Counted from the stretch's first letter, positions 18,291 to 26,715 are shown. The stretch: 64,000 nucleotides of DNA from Aureimonas sp. AU4 (GCF_001463765.1 NZ_BBWK01000021.1:1-64000); one strand, 5' to 3'. Notes: a model not told the origin generated them from the letters alone. Translations and numbers: made by a program.

Positions 18291-19460
18291 TCAGGCGAGC
18301 GCGACGACGCGGCGCTCGATCGGATGCGCGGCGAGGAAGCGGCTCGGCACCTCGGTGCCCGCCTCGCCCGCGATCAGCGTGTTGATGGTGCGGAAGCCGT
18401 CGCGGCCGGGGCGGTAGACGCCGGGCTCGGACGAGAAGACCATGGCGGGCTCGACCGGGGTCGGATCGCCCGGCGCGAGCCAGGGGCCCTCGTGACCCTC
18501 GACGCCCATGGCATGGCCGATGCGATGCCGGATCGCCTCGCCGAGCCCCGCCTCGCGCAAGGGCTCCATGGCGCGCCGGTTCACCTCATGGCACGGCGTG
18601 CCGGGTTTGAGCGCCTCCTGCGCGGCCCGGTCGCTCCGCTCCATGGCGCGCGCGACGCGCACCTGCTCGGCCGTGAGATCGCCGAGAAACAGCGTCGCGC
18701 CGCTTTCGGCGTGGTAGCCGCCGAGGCACGCGCCGATCCCGGCGATCAGCGTTTCGCCGGCCTCCGGGCGCCTCAGCGAGGTGGCGCCGTGCGGCAGCGC
18801 CGCGCGCGGGCCGGAATGGACGGAGGCCGTGATCGCGAGCCGCGTTCCGGCAAAGCGCGCGCCGTGCGATGCTTCCAGAGCCTGCCGCGCATGGCCCGTG
18901 CAGTCGGCGAGAAGGTCGAGTTCGGTCCCGCCGTCCCGGACGATCGCGCCGGCCTGGGTCAGGAGGCGTTCGAGGCAGAGGTCGGCAAAGCGCGCGGCCT
19001 CACGTACCAGCGCCAGTTCCTGCTCTGTTTTGCGGGCGCGAAGGGGCGCGGCGAGGTCGACGAGGCGCAGCTCCCGAACCTCGCCCCCGCAGGCATGCAG
19101 CAGGCTCGCATCCAGCGCGTCCACCGCGAGGCGCAAACCCGCGGCGCGCCGGCCCATCCAGAGCTCGGCCGGCACCTCGCCGGGATATTCCTCGTAGGTC
19201 TCGACCCGGAAGAGCGCCGCTTGGGCCGCGTTCTCGCGCTCGAGATCGGGCACAAGGAGTTCGGGCTGATCGGCATCCAGCCGCACGAGGACGCCGGTGG
19301 GCCGCTCGTTGGCGTGGAAGTCCCAGCCCGTGAGGTAGCGCACGTTGCCGGGCCGCAGGAACAGGGCGGCGTCGAGCCGCTCGGCCGCGATCCGTGCGCG
19401 CAGGCGATCGAGGACGCCGCGCCGGAACGCATCCCCGAGCGGCTCCAGCGCAGCGCTCAC
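18291..19460 (-). CDS. M24 (creatinase/aminopeptidase P)-family protein lacking canonical metal ligands
   Basis: A 389-aa protein with an N-terminal creatinase-type domain (FLRPGNVRYLTGWDFHANERP) and a C-terminal pita-bread domain (VHSGPRAALPHGATS, then GHAMGVEGHEGPWLAPGDP and FSSEPGVYRPGRDGFR). In metal-dependent M24 peptidases the segment VDIGAxxxGYxxDxTRT supplies two Asp ligands. Here it reads AGIGACLGGYHAESGATLF, with Gly and Glu/Ser in those places. This resembles creatinase, which works without metal through a His. A C-N hydrolase or lyase other than a true prolidase is plausible. The GTG start at 19460 overlaps the upstream stop (GTGA) and has GAGGAG before it; upstream codons in this frame are not part of the gene. 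Confidence 0.85.
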   Translation of the reverse strand: MSAALEPLGDAFRRGVLDRLRARIAAERLDAALFLRPGNVRYLTGWDFHANERPTGVLVRLDADQPELLVPDLERENAAQAALFRVETYEEYPGEVPAELWMGRRAAGLRLAVDALDASLLHACGGEVRELRLVDLAAPLRARKTEQELALVREAARFADLCLERLLTQAGAIVRDGGTELDLLADCTGHARQALEASHGARFAGTRLAITASVHSGPRAALPHGATSLRRPEAGETLIAGIGACLGGYHAESGATLFLGDLTAEQVRVARAMERSDRAAQEALKPGTPCHEVNRRAMEPLREAGLGEAIRHRIGHAMGVEGHEGPWLAPGDPTPVEPAMVFSSEPGVYRPGRDGFRTINTLIAGEAGTEVPSRFLAAHPIERRVVALA

Positions 19461-20539
19461 AGCCGCTCCTCGCGATAGGGGCCGATCTCCTCCAGCGTGG
19501 AGGCGACGCCGAGCTCGCGGCCGAGCGCCTTCAGATCGGCCAGCACCTCGTCGTCGAGCGGCACGCCGGCGCCCGACTTTCGCTCGACGCGCCGCGCCTC
19601 CTGCTCGCCCGGCAGGAGAACTTCCGTGAAGCCCGGGCGCGTGGCACGGCTCTTCACCATGTCGGCGAAGCGGTCCATGCGCTCGCGAAATGCGGGCAGC
19701 GGCATGAACCATTCAATGTCGATCGCGGTCAGCGAATGCGAGACGTCGAGGCGGCCCTGGTCGCTGTAGGGCATGAGGCCGAAGCCCCCGCCCCCGATCA
19801 CGCCGGTCAGGACGTCGGTCATGAAGGCGAGGCCGTAACCCTTGTACTCGCCGATCGCGAGCAGCGCGCCCTTCATGGCGGCGTCGGGGTCGTCGGTCTC
19901 GTGGCCGTCGGGCGTCAGCGCCCAGTCGCGCGGCATGCGCTGTCCCTCGCGCGAGCGCCAGAGCATCATGCCCTTGCCCGCCGTCGTCAGCGCGAAGTCC
20001 ATGACCACCGGAAAGCCGAGGCCGGTCGGGGCGGCGATGCCCCAGGGATTGGTGCCGACCGCCCCCTCGCGCGCACCCCAGGGCGCCATCTCGGGGCCGG
20101 CATTGGTGTAGGCGACGCCGATGCAGCCGGCTTCCTCCGCCTGGCAGGCGTGGACCGCCGACGAGCCGTAATGGGTCGAGTTGCGCACGATCACCGTGCC
20201 GATGCCGTTGGCCTTGGCCTTTTCGATCGCGAGCCGCATCGCCTTGGCGGCGGCCACGGTGCCGAGCCCGTTATTGGCGTCGAGAAGGGCGAGCGAGGGC
20301 GCGTCCTTCACGGTGTCGAGCGGCGCGCGCGGGTTCACCAGCCCCTGCCCGATGCGCTCCTGGTAGCGGCGCAGGCGCCGGACGCCCTGCCCGTGGCCGG
20401 GATGGAAGCGCAGCTCCGAGAAGACCAGCGCGCCCGCGAAGATCGCGGCGTCCTCCGCCGTCAGGCCGAGCGCCTCGAAGCCTTCCGCCATGAAGCGCTC
20501 CAGGCTCGCGCGCTCGACCGTGGTCATCGTGATCGCCAT
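19457..20539 (-). CDS. LDH2-family (malate/L-lactate/ureidoglycolate-type) NAD(P)-dependent dehydrogenase
   Basis: A 360-aa dehydrogenase of the Ldh2/MDH2 superfamily, which includes ureidoglycolate dehydrogenase (AllD), L-sulfolactate dehydrogenase and piperideine-2-carboxylate reductase. Visible family marks are the catalytic His region (ELRFHPGHGQGVRRL), nucleotide contacts (VIVRNSTHYGSSA), GAVGTNPWGIAAPTG and DFALTTAGKGMM, and GYGLAFMTDVLTGVIGGGGF. It would oxidise a 2-hydroxy acid or reduce a 2-keto or imino acid. With AllA- and PuuE-like genes in the other arm, a ureidoglycolate-like substrate is a tempting but unproven guess. It starts 6 nt after the downstream DUF4438 gene. Confidence 0.88.
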   Translation of the reverse strand: MAITMTTVERASLERFMAEGFEALGLTAEDAAIFAGALVFSELRFHPGHGQGVRRLRRYQERIGQGLVNPRAPLDTVKDAPSLALLDANNGLGTVAAAKAMRLAIEKAKANGIGTVIVRNSTHYGSSAVHACQAEEAGCIGVAYTNAGPEMAPWGAREGAVGTNPWGIAAPTGLGFPVVMDFALTTAGKGMMLWRSREGQRMPRDWALTPDGHETDDPDAAMKGALLAIGEYKGYGLAFMTDVLTGVIGGGGFGLMPYSDQGRLDVSHSLTAIDIEWFMPLPAFRERMDRFADMVKSRATRPGFTEVLLPGEQEARRVERKSGAGVPLDDEVLADLKALGRELGVASTLEEIGPYREERL

Positions 20540-20545
20540 GGCGGG

Positions 20546-21427
20546 TCAGGGCTCCAGGTCGAGAAGGGTGCGGATGTTGGTGCCGGCGGCCTCGAAGGCG
20601 CCGAGCCGCTCGTCGGGGGCGGTGAGGAGAATCGTGAGGCCCGGCCCGTAGCCCGCGCGCGGGCCGTCGCCCTGCCCGACCACGCCGATGCCCATGGCGC
20701 CCCGCAGGTAGCCGTGGTTGTAGCGGCTGTCGGTGTCGGCCACCGCGACGACGTCGCCAAGCCGCAGATCGTCGAGGCCGAAGCGCTCCAGCTCCGCTTT
20801 GTCGCTCGACTGGATGTGGAGGCTTCCCCCTTCCGAGGTGAGACCCGCGCCCGCGCCTACCAGATGGGGCGGCACGGTCGCCGTGACGCCGACCTCCAAC
20901 CGCCCGTCGTTGCCGAGCCGCGTCGGCAGCGCCGACAGGAGGCGCGGCGACAGCCCCTTGAGCTGGATCTCGGGATGGTCGGCCAGTTTCAGGCCCGTGC
21001 CGAGAGCGCGCACCACGATCGCGTCGCCGACCGCCATCAGGAGGCGGCTCTCGCGCGGAAAGTGGACGATGAGCTGCTCGGCGAAGCGCCCGGACTTGCC
21101 GGTGACGACGCCGCGCGTTCCCGCCGCCCGCCCCGTCATCACGACCGCCTCGTTGCCGACGCAGGCGAACACGTTGAGGCCGCGGTTCTTCAGGTCGTCC
21201 GCGCCCCGGATCGAGACGCCGGGATGGATGCAGTCCGCCGCCCAGCCGAAGGCGCGGTCGCCCACCGACACGTTGTAGACGATGCCGCCGAAGGTCGGCA
21301 GCAGGAAGGGCCTCCCCTCGGCCGAAAGCCGGTAGGGCTCGGCCGGCAGGCCCGGGAAGCTCGAATGGACGATCTGGCCGCCTGCCGAGACACAGACGAG
21401 ATCGGCCTCGTTGGTCCGCACGCTCAT
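20546..21427 (-). CDS. DUF4438-family protein, copy 2
   Basis: A 293-aa protein that resembles DUF4438 (a family with a Thermotoga structural-genomics member and, to my knowledge, no assigned function). The diagnostic core is LPTFGGIVYNVSVGDRAFGW, followed by HPGVSI, VFACVGNEAVVMTGRAAG and GVVTGKSGR. It is clearly paralogous to the neighbouring upstream gene: both have a YNV/FNA-VGDRAFGWA block, P-GVSI, C-GNEAVV-G-A-G--G-VTG, and an N/E-GYG/GHGPGILTL-type C-terminal segment. No signal peptide or membrane span is visible. The start ATG at 21427 overlaps the first copy's stop by 4 nt. The pair probably forms a heteromer; no catalytic residues can be assigned. Confidence 0.8.
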   Translation of the reverse strand: MSVRTNEADLVCVSAGGQIVHSSFPGLPAEPYRLSAEGRPFLLPTFGGIVYNVSVGDRAFGWAADCIHPGVSIRGADDLKNRGLNVFACVGNEAVVMTGRAAGTRGVVTGKSGRFAEQLIVHFPRESRLLMAVGDAIVVRALGTGLKLADHPEIQLKGLSPRLLSALPTRLGNDGRLEVGVTATVPPHLVGAGAGLTSEGGSLHIQSSDKAELERFGLDDLRLGDVVAVADTDSRYNHGYLRGAMGIGVVGQGDGPRAGYGPGLTILLTAPDERLGAFEAAGTNIRTLLDLEP

Positions 21428-22347
21428 GCCTGTTCTCCGATGCCCAGAAGCGAGGCGATGTTGGCGCCCGGATCGATGCGGAAATCGAGCTCGCCGCCGA
21501 CCGCGCTCATCAGGGTGAGGATGCCGGGGCCATGGCCCGTCATCACCGAGTCGCCGTGGATGCAGAGCGCGATCGTGACCGCGCCCTCGCGATACGAGCG
21601 GCCGAAGCGGTGGTCGGCGTGGCGGATGCCGATGAGGTCGCCAAGGCGCATCCGGTCGACGCCGAGTTCCGCCATCAGCGCGCGGTCGCCGCTCATGAGG
21701 TCCTGGTCGACATATTCCGAGTTGAGCTCCGCGCCCGAGCCCATGATGCGGATCGGCAGTTCCATGGCGACCGGCACGACCAGCGTCCCGTCGTCCCGGC
21801 GCTCCAGCCCCAGCGCGTCGAGAAGGCGCGGGCTGGTCTTCTTCACGTCGATGCCGGGCAGCCCGTCGAAGGCAAGGCCCCGGCCGTGGGCGCGGATCTG
21901 GATCGCATCGCCGATGTTCAGCCGCTCCAGGATGTCGGGCTCGAAGTCCACGAGAAGGCGTGCGTGCTCGCCGGTGACCGTGCCGGTCGCGCCCTTGGCG
22001 AGCCCAGAGGTCACCACCGCCTCGTTGCCGATGCAGCTGAGATAATGGAGCGCGAAGTCGGCGCGCTCGTCGGGATGCGCGATCGAGACGCCGGGCTCGA
22101 CATGGTCGCCGGCCCATCCGAAGGCGCGGTCGCCGACGCGGGCGTTGAAGGCGATGCCGAACATGCCGGGCAGCATCTCGCCCCGTCCGTCGGGATGGTG
22201 GACGTAGCCGCCGGGCCTGAGCGCGGGCTGCGAGACGAAGCCGCAGACCGCCATCTCGACCAGCGCGTCGCGGTTCGACGCCACGCCCGGCCCCGCCGTT
22301 CCGCCCGAACCCCCGCTCGGAAAACTTGAGATCCCCTCGCTTGACAA
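21424..22347 (-). CDS. DUF4438-family protein, copy 1, first gene of the left arm
   Basis: A 307-aa DUF4438-like protein and the first gene transcribed from the divergent promoter. Its core is GMFGIAFNARVGDRAFGWAG, with HVEPGVSIAHPDERADF, SCIGNEAVVTSGLAKGATG and VTGEHARLLVDF. Compared with copy 2 it has a different N-terminus (MAVCGFVSQPALRPGGYVHH). The start is uncertain: TTG at 22347 lies next to a GAGGGG that would be internal, and GTG at 22284 is the main alternative. Being promoter-proximal and duplicated suggests a central role in the pathway. Function is unknown; a small-molecule enzyme or carrier acting on the imported compound is the best contextual guess. Confidence 0.78.
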   Translation of the reverse strand: MSSEGISSFPSGGSGGTAGPGVASNRDALVEMAVCGFVSQPALRPGGYVHHPDGRGEMLPGMFGIAFNARVGDRAFGWAGDHVEPGVSIAHPDERADFALHYLSCIGNEAVVTSGLAKGATGTVTGEHARLLVDFEPDILERLNIGDAIQIRAHGRGLAFDGLPGIDVKKTSPRLLDALGLERRDDGTLVVPVAMELPIRIMGSGAELNSEYVDQDLMSGDRALMAELGVDRMRLGDLIGIRHADHRFGRSYREGAVTIALCIHGDSVMTGHGPGILTLMSAVGGELDFRIDPGANIASLLGIGEQA

Positions 22348-22394
22348 CGTCCCCGATCCCTCGTCACTATCACCGTCAAAATGTATACATTCAA
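22341..22394. promoter_or_regulatory. Divergent promoter region with AATGTATACATT operator
   Basis: A perfect 12-bp palindrome AATGTATACATT occupies 22380-22391, the form expected for an FCD-type GntR regulator. On the minus strand it overlaps a -35 TTGAAT (22389-22394) with 17-nt spacing to -10 GATAGT (22366-22371). On the plus strand a consensus -35 TTGACA (22341-22346) precedes a weak -10 CACTAT (22365-22370), putting the operator near the start of the right-arm transcript. A regulator bound here could control both arms. Confidence 0.65.
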
Positions 22395-22452
22395 ACAGTG
22401 ATCACACGCAGCCGAGGTCGTCAAGCGGTCTTGGCAAGGGATCGAAAAGGCT

Positions 22453-22481
22453 CCGGAAGCCCCTCGCTGGGGACCTTCCGG
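22453..22481 (+). repeat. Leader hairpin before the right-arm operon
   Basis: CCGGAAG-CCCC, a 5-nt loop, GGGG-AC-CTTCCGG: an 11-bp stem with a 2-nt bulge, ending just before GGAAAAGAG and the ATG at 22505. It would form in the 5' leader of the right-arm transcript. It has no T-run. Confidence 0.4.
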
Positions 22482-22504
22482 GCCGGAAAAGAGCCGAGCC
22501 TTCC

Positions 22505-24037
22505 ATGAGTTACGCCGAGCTGCTCGACACGATGGGACAGGTGAACGACCTGCTCAACGCCGAGTCCATCCTGAAGTGGGACGCCCGCACGATGATGCCC
22601 TCGGGCGGGACCGAGACGCGCGGCAAGCAGATCGCGACGCTCGCGGTCTTCGCCCGCGACCTCCTGGTCGCGGACCGCACGCGCCGGCTTCTGGACGGGG
22701 CGGAGCGCGAGACGGCGGGAGCAAGCGAGGACAGCGTCGAGCGAACGATCGTCGCCCAGGTGCGCGAGGCGGTGGACTACCATCTCGCCATTCCCGCCGA
22801 CCTCCAGCGTCGTCGGGCGGAGCTCGGAACCGTCGGCCAGCGCATCTGGGCCGAGGCGCGCGCCCGGTCCGACTTCCAGCTCTTCCTCCCGGTCCTAGAG
22901 GAGACGGTCGAGATCAACCGCGCCATGGCCGAGGCGATCGGCTACAGCGAGCACCCCTACGACGCGCTGATGCACCGCTTCGAGCCGGGCGAGACGGTCT
23001 CGACGCTCCGACCGCTCTATGCGCGGCTGCGCGAGGTGCTGGTGCCGCTCGTGTCGGCGATCGCGCAAGTCGAGCCGCCGCGCTTCGACTTCCTGGAGCG
23101 CCACTATCCGGTGGAGCAGCAGCACGCCTTTGCGCTCAAGCTCGCCGAGAGCGTCGGCTACGACTTGGGGCGCGGCCGGCTCGACGAGACGGTGCATCCG
23201 TTCGAGGTGTCGTTCACGCGCAACGACGTGCGCATCACCACGCGCTTCTACCCCGACTACATGCCCGCCAGCCTCTTCGGCGCGCTGCACGAGGCGGGCC
23301 ACGGGCTCTACGAGCAGGGCGTCGACGAGGCCTACACGCGCACCCCGCTCGCGACCGACCTCGTCGGCCTTTATGCGGTGGGCGGCGTCTCGTTCGGGGC
23401 GCACGAGTCGCAGTCGCGCCTGTGGGAGAACCATGTCGGGCGCTCGCGCCCCTTCTGGCAGCGCCACTTCCCGCAAGCGCAGGCGACCTATCCCGAGCAG
23501 CTCGGCGACGTGTCGGCGGAGGAATTCTACCGCGCGGTGAACCGCTGCCGGCCGGGCCTTATCCGCGTCGAGGCGGACGAGCTGACCTACGACCTCCACA
23601 TCATGCTGCGCACCGAGATCGAGGCCGCGCTGATCGACGGCTCGCTCAAACCCCGCGACCTGCCCGAAGCCTGGAACGCGGCGGTCAAGCGCGATCTCGG
23701 GCTCGACGTGCCGAGCGACCGGCTCGGCTGCCTGCAGGACGTCCACTGGTCGTCGGGCCAGATCGGCACGTTCTGCAACTACACGATCGGCAACGTCATG
23801 GCCGGCCAGCTCTTCGAGGCGGCGCAGGCGGACGGCGCGGTCGCGGCGGGTCTCGAGCGCGCCGACTACGAGCCGCTGCGCCGCTTCATGGGTGAGCACG
23901 TCCACCGGCACGGGCGGCGCTACGGGCGCGACGAGCTCCTGCGCCGCGCGACCGGCCGGGCGCTCGATCCCGAGCCGTACCTGAAGCACCTCTCCGCCAA
24001 GTATCGCGAACTCTATGCCCTGGGAGACGCCGCGTGA
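22505..24037 (+). CDS. M32-family metallocarboxypeptidase (Taq carboxypeptidase type)
   Basis: A 510-aa helical carboxypeptidase that trims C-terminal residues with a divalent metal. The HExxH motif is in FGALHEAGHGLYEQG at about residues 260-275, and the third ligand Glu lies in GAHESQSRLWEN about 30 residues later. Other family marks are ILKWDARTMMP near the N-terminus, TRFYPDYMPASLF, and the C-terminal TFCNYTIGNVMAGQLF. The length is normal for the family. It is the first gene of the right arm, has no export signal, and its stop overlaps the next aminotransferase start. With the M14 enzyme of the left arm, it indicates that a peptide-like substrate is processed in the cytoplasm. Confidence 0.93.
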   Translation: MSYAELLDTMGQVNDLLNAESILKWDARTMMPSGGTETRGKQIATLAVFARDLLVADRTRRLLDGAERETAGASEDSVERTIVAQVREAVDYHLAIPADLQRRRAELGTVGQRIWAEARARSDFQLFLPVLEETVEINRAMAEAIGYSEHPYDALMHRFEPGETVSTLRPLYARLREVLVPLVSAIAQVEPPRFDFLERHYPVEQQHAFALKLAESVGYDLGRGRLDETVHPFEVSFTRNDVRITTRFYPDYMPASLFGALHEAGHGLYEQGVDEAYTRTPLATDLVGLYAVGGVSFGAHESQSRLWENHVGRSRPFWQRHFPQAQATYPEQLGDVSAEEFYRAVNRCRPGLIRVEADELTYDLHIMLRTEIEAALIDGSLKPRDLPEAWNAAVKRDLGLDVPSDRLGCLQDVHWSSGQIGTFCNYTIGNVMAGQLFEAAQADGAVAAGLERADYEPLRRFMGEHVHRHGRRYGRDELLRRATGRALDPEPYLKHLSAKYRELYALGDAA

Positions 24038-25224
24038 GCCTCGCCGACCGCCTCGCCCGCCGCGTCAAGCTCAAGGACGCCCATCTCGTCACGCGCATGG
24101 CCGACATCGCGGCCACCCTGCCCGACGTGATCCGGCTCGGCCGGGGCGATCCCGACCTCGACACGCCCGCCCATATCGTGAAGGCGGGCCAGGACGCGCT
24201 CGGGCGCGGCGAGACGCATTACGGTCACCCGCTCGGCCTGCCACCCTTACGCGAGGCGATCGCGGACGACATCCGCCGGCGCGGCGGGGCGGACTACGGC
24301 GCCGACCAGATCGTGGTGACGCCGGGCGGCCAGCACGCCATGTTCGTGATCGCGCTGGCGTTGCTCGACCCGGGCGACGAGATCGTCGTGCCCTGCCCCG
24401 GCTACAATCCCTATTCCCAGGCGGCCGAGCTGGCCGACGCCACCGTCGTCTCCGTGCCGATGACCATGGAGACGAACTTCACGCTGACGGCCGAGATGGT
24501 GCGCGCCCATCTGACGCCGCGCTCCAAGATCCTCGTCCTCATCAACCCCAACAATCCGACCGGCACCGTGACGCCGCCGGACGAGGTGGCCCGCATCGCG
24601 GAACTCGCGATCGAGCATGACCTCATCGTCGTCTCCGACGAGATCTACGCCCGCCTCACCTTCGGCAACCAGCGCATCCAGCCGGTGGCGGCGCTGCCCG
24701 GCATGGCGGAGCGCACGATCACGCTCTCGGGCTTCTCGAAGGCCTATGCCATGACTGGCTGGCGCATCGGCTACTTCGCGGCGCCCCGTGCGCTCGTGCC
24801 GGCCATGAGCGAGATCAACCACGCCTTCGCGATCTCCACCGCCTCGGTCTCGCAGCACGCCGCGCTCGCCGCCCTCACCGGGCCGCAGGACTGCGTGGAG
24901 GACATGCGCCGCACCTATGACGAGCGGCGCCAGGCGCTGTGCGAGGGTCTGCGCTCGCTCGGCATCCCCTATGCCGAGCCGCAGGGCGGCTTCTACGTCT
25001 ATGCCGACGTGTCGGTGACGGGGCTGCCGGCCACGCTCTTCTGCGAGCGGCTGCTGCGCGAGGGCCGCGTCCTGGTCTTTCCCGGTCAGATCTACGGCGA
25101 CCACACCGACGACTTCGTGCGCATGTCGCTGACCCAGCCCGTGCCCCGCATCCGAGAGGCGGTCGCGCGCATGCGCGCGGTGATCGCCGCGATCCGCTCC
25201 GAAACCCGCGCTCCGGCCGCCTGA
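24034..25224 (+). CDS. PLP-dependent aminotransferase (class I/II), right-arm paralogue
   Basis: A 396-aa fold-type-I aminotransferase. The PLP lysine is in LSGFSKAYAMTGWRIGYF; other marks are LGRGDPDLDTPAHIV, NNPTGTVTPP, SDEIYARL and the arginine in FVRMSLTQPVPRIREAV. It is collinear with the left-arm enzyme at 15832-17013 (same GRGDPD, NNPTG, SDEIYA and GFSKxYAMTGWR blocks), so the two arose by duplication and may take different amino acids or opposite steps. The start ATG overlaps the carboxypeptidase stop by 4 nt. Confidence 0.9.
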   Translation: MSLADRLARRVKLKDAHLVTRMADIAATLPDVIRLGRGDPDLDTPAHIVKAGQDALGRGETHYGHPLGLPPLREAIADDIRRRGGADYGADQIVVTPGGQHAMFVIALALLDPGDEIVVPCPGYNPYSQAAELADATVVSVPMTMETNFTLTAEMVRAHLTPRSKILVLINPNNPTGTVTPPDEVARIAELAIEHDLIVVSDEIYARLTFGNQRIQPVAALPGMAERTITLSGFSKAYAMTGWRIGYFAAPRALVPAMSEINHAFAISTASVSQHAALAALTGPQDCVEDMRRTYDERRQALCEGLRSLGIPYAEPQGGFYVYADVSVTGLPATLFCERLLREGRVLVFPGQIYGDHTDDFVRMSLTQPVPRIREAVARMRAVIAAIRSETRAPAA

Positions 25225-25238
25225 AGAGGGTTCCCAAC

Positions 25239-25718
25239 GTGAAGTCCGACAATCCCAACGTCCGGTCGATCAAGCACATGGCCTTTGCCGTGCGCGACGC
25301 GGCCGAGGCCCTGAAGGCCTACGCGCAATTCCTCCACGTGCCCGCCGACACGGCGCTCACGGACTATCCGAAGTCGAAGAACCGCGTCGCGCTCTTCAAC
25401 CTGGGCGGCATCGAGTACCAGCTCTGCCAGTCGCTTGAGAAGGGCGGCCGCTTCGACCAATGGATCGAGGAGCGGGGCGCCGAGGGGCTCCACCACATCT
25501 GCTACGAGGTCGATTCCATCGACGCGGCCCTCGACCATGCGCAGGCGCAAGGGGCCAGCCTTCGCCTGTGCAAGGCGTGCGGCGTGAAGGGCTCGCACCC
25601 CCATCCCGAGGGCTACGTCGCCTTCCTCGACAACGACGCCGGCGGCGTCGAGATCGAGTTCATGCAGGTCTACACCCCCGAAGAGCTCGAGAAGTACAAT
25701 GCTTACAAAGGCATCTGA
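25239..25718 (+). CDS. VOC-superfamily protein (methylmalonyl-CoA epimerase/glyoxalase-like)
   Basis: A 159-aa vicinal-oxygen-chelate protein with two beta-alpha-beta-beta-beta repeats. The first begins VRSIKHMAFAVRDAAEALKA (metal His). The second is GLHHICYEVDSIDAALDHAQ, with HPHPEGYVAFLDNDAGGVEIEFMQ supplying the terminal Glu. The layout is that of methylmalonyl-CoA epimerase and similar isomerases, which act on alpha-acidic protons. The start is GTG at 25239 with AGAGGG 8 nt before it; the long in-frame stretch upstream is antisense-like reading of the aminotransferase. It overlaps the next gene by 20 nt. A racemase or epimerase of an acyl or amino intermediate is inferred. Confidence 0.85.
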   Translation: MKSDNPNVRSIKHMAFAVRDAAEALKAYAQFLHVPADTALTDYPKSKNRVALFNLGGIEYQLCQSLEKGGRFDQWIEERGAEGLHHICYEVDSIDAALDHAQAQGASLRLCKACGVKGSHPHPEGYVAFLDNDAGGVEIEFMQVYTPEELEKYNAYKGI

Positions 25719-26715
25719 GGCCCCCGCGCAGGCCCGCACCGTCACGGTCGGCACGGCCAGCGCCGCGCCCGGCGAGGTGGTGCGCGGCGTCATCCCCGTC
25801 ACCGAGCTCGCCGGCGGCACCAAGGTCGAGATCCCGCTCGTCGTCGTCAACGGCGTGAAGCCCGGCCCCGTCTTCTGGGTCGACGGCGCGATCCACGGCG
25901 ACGAGCCGGAGGGGCCGCTCGCCTGCCAGATCGCGCTTCGCGAGGTGGACCCGCAGCGTCTGGCCGGCACGCTGGTCATGGTGCCGGTGCTGAACGTCCT
26001 CGCCTTCGAGGCCGCCAATCGCGGCAACCCGGGCGACACCTTCTCCTTCGACATGAACCGCATCTATCCAGGCCGGGCCGACGGCTACCTGTCGGAGCGC
26101 GTCGCCTGGGCGCATTCGCAGTGGATGAGCGAGGTCGCCGACTTCGAGATCTCGATCCACTCGGGCGGCGCCCACTCCTATCTCGCCAAGGCGATCTTCG
26201 TCGACGAGACGCCGGCCTCGGTGGAACTGGCGCTCGCCATGGGCGAGGGCTGGGGCAACATCATGTCGAACTTCCTGCCCAAGGGCTCGCCCATGGCGCA
26301 GATGAAGGCGATCGGGAAGACCGGCATCACCGTGGAGCTGGGCGGCCGCTCGGCCACCGGCCCGGAGGCCTTCGCGCATGTGGGACGCGAGCTCGCCAAC
26401 TCGATCCTCAACATCCTGCGGCACTACAAGATGTATCCGGGCGAGGCCGTGTATCCCTCGCCCCGCTACAAGGGCCAGCAGGAGGCGCTACTGGCTCCCG
26501 CGTCCGGCATCTTCATTCCCGAGCCCGGCACGAAGTTCCTGACCCTGATGAAGAAGGGCGACCCGATCGCCACGATCCGCAACGTCTTCGGCGACGAGAT
26601 GGGCAAGCTCGTGGCCCCCGCCGACGGGCTGATCTTCGGCCTTCGCGCGCTGCCCAACGTCAATACGGGCGACTGGTGCTGCTTCTACTGCAAGGTCGAG
26701 GGAACGCGCGACTGA
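25699..26715 (+). CDS. AstE/AspA-type (M14 subfamily) deacylase
   Basis: A 338-aa member of the succinylglutamate desuccinylase/aspartoacylase family, zinc enzymes that remove an acyl group from an N-acyl amino acid. Zinc ligands are H and E in DGAIHGDEPEGPLAC, and a third His in FEISIHSGGAHS. The catalytic Glu is in TGITVELGG. The C-terminal third (LLAPASGIFIPEPGTK, then KLVAPADGLIFGLRA) is the lipoyl-like beta domain common in this family. The ATG at 25699 overlaps the VOC gene by 20 nt. Ectoine deacetylase DoeB belongs here, but no other ectoine gene is nearby. An acylated or peptide-like intermediate is therefore more likely. Confidence 0.88.
   Translation: MLTKASEAPAQARTVTVGTASAAPGEVVRGVIPVTELAGGTKVEIPLVVVNGVKPGPVFWVDGAIHGDEPEGPLACQIALREVDPQRLAGTLVMVPVLNVLAFEAANRGNPGDTFSFDMNRIYPGRADGYLSERVAWAHSQWMSEVADFEISIHSGGAHSYLAKAIFVDETPASVELALAMGEGWGNIMSNFLPKGSPMAQMKAIGKTGITVELGGRSATGPEAFAHVGRELANSILNILRHYKMYPGEAVYPSPRYKGQQEALLAPASGIFIPEPGTKFLTLMKKGDPIATIRNVFGDEMGKLVAPADGLIFGLRALPNVNTGDWCCFYCKVEGTRD

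Noticed and set aside
18291-26715. Ectoine degradation (DoeA-like M24 and DoeB-like AstE/AspA proteins)
   Set aside because: Both families are broad, and no doeC, doeD, eutABC or asnC-type partner is present; the M24 ligand pattern and the neighbourhood suggest another substrate.
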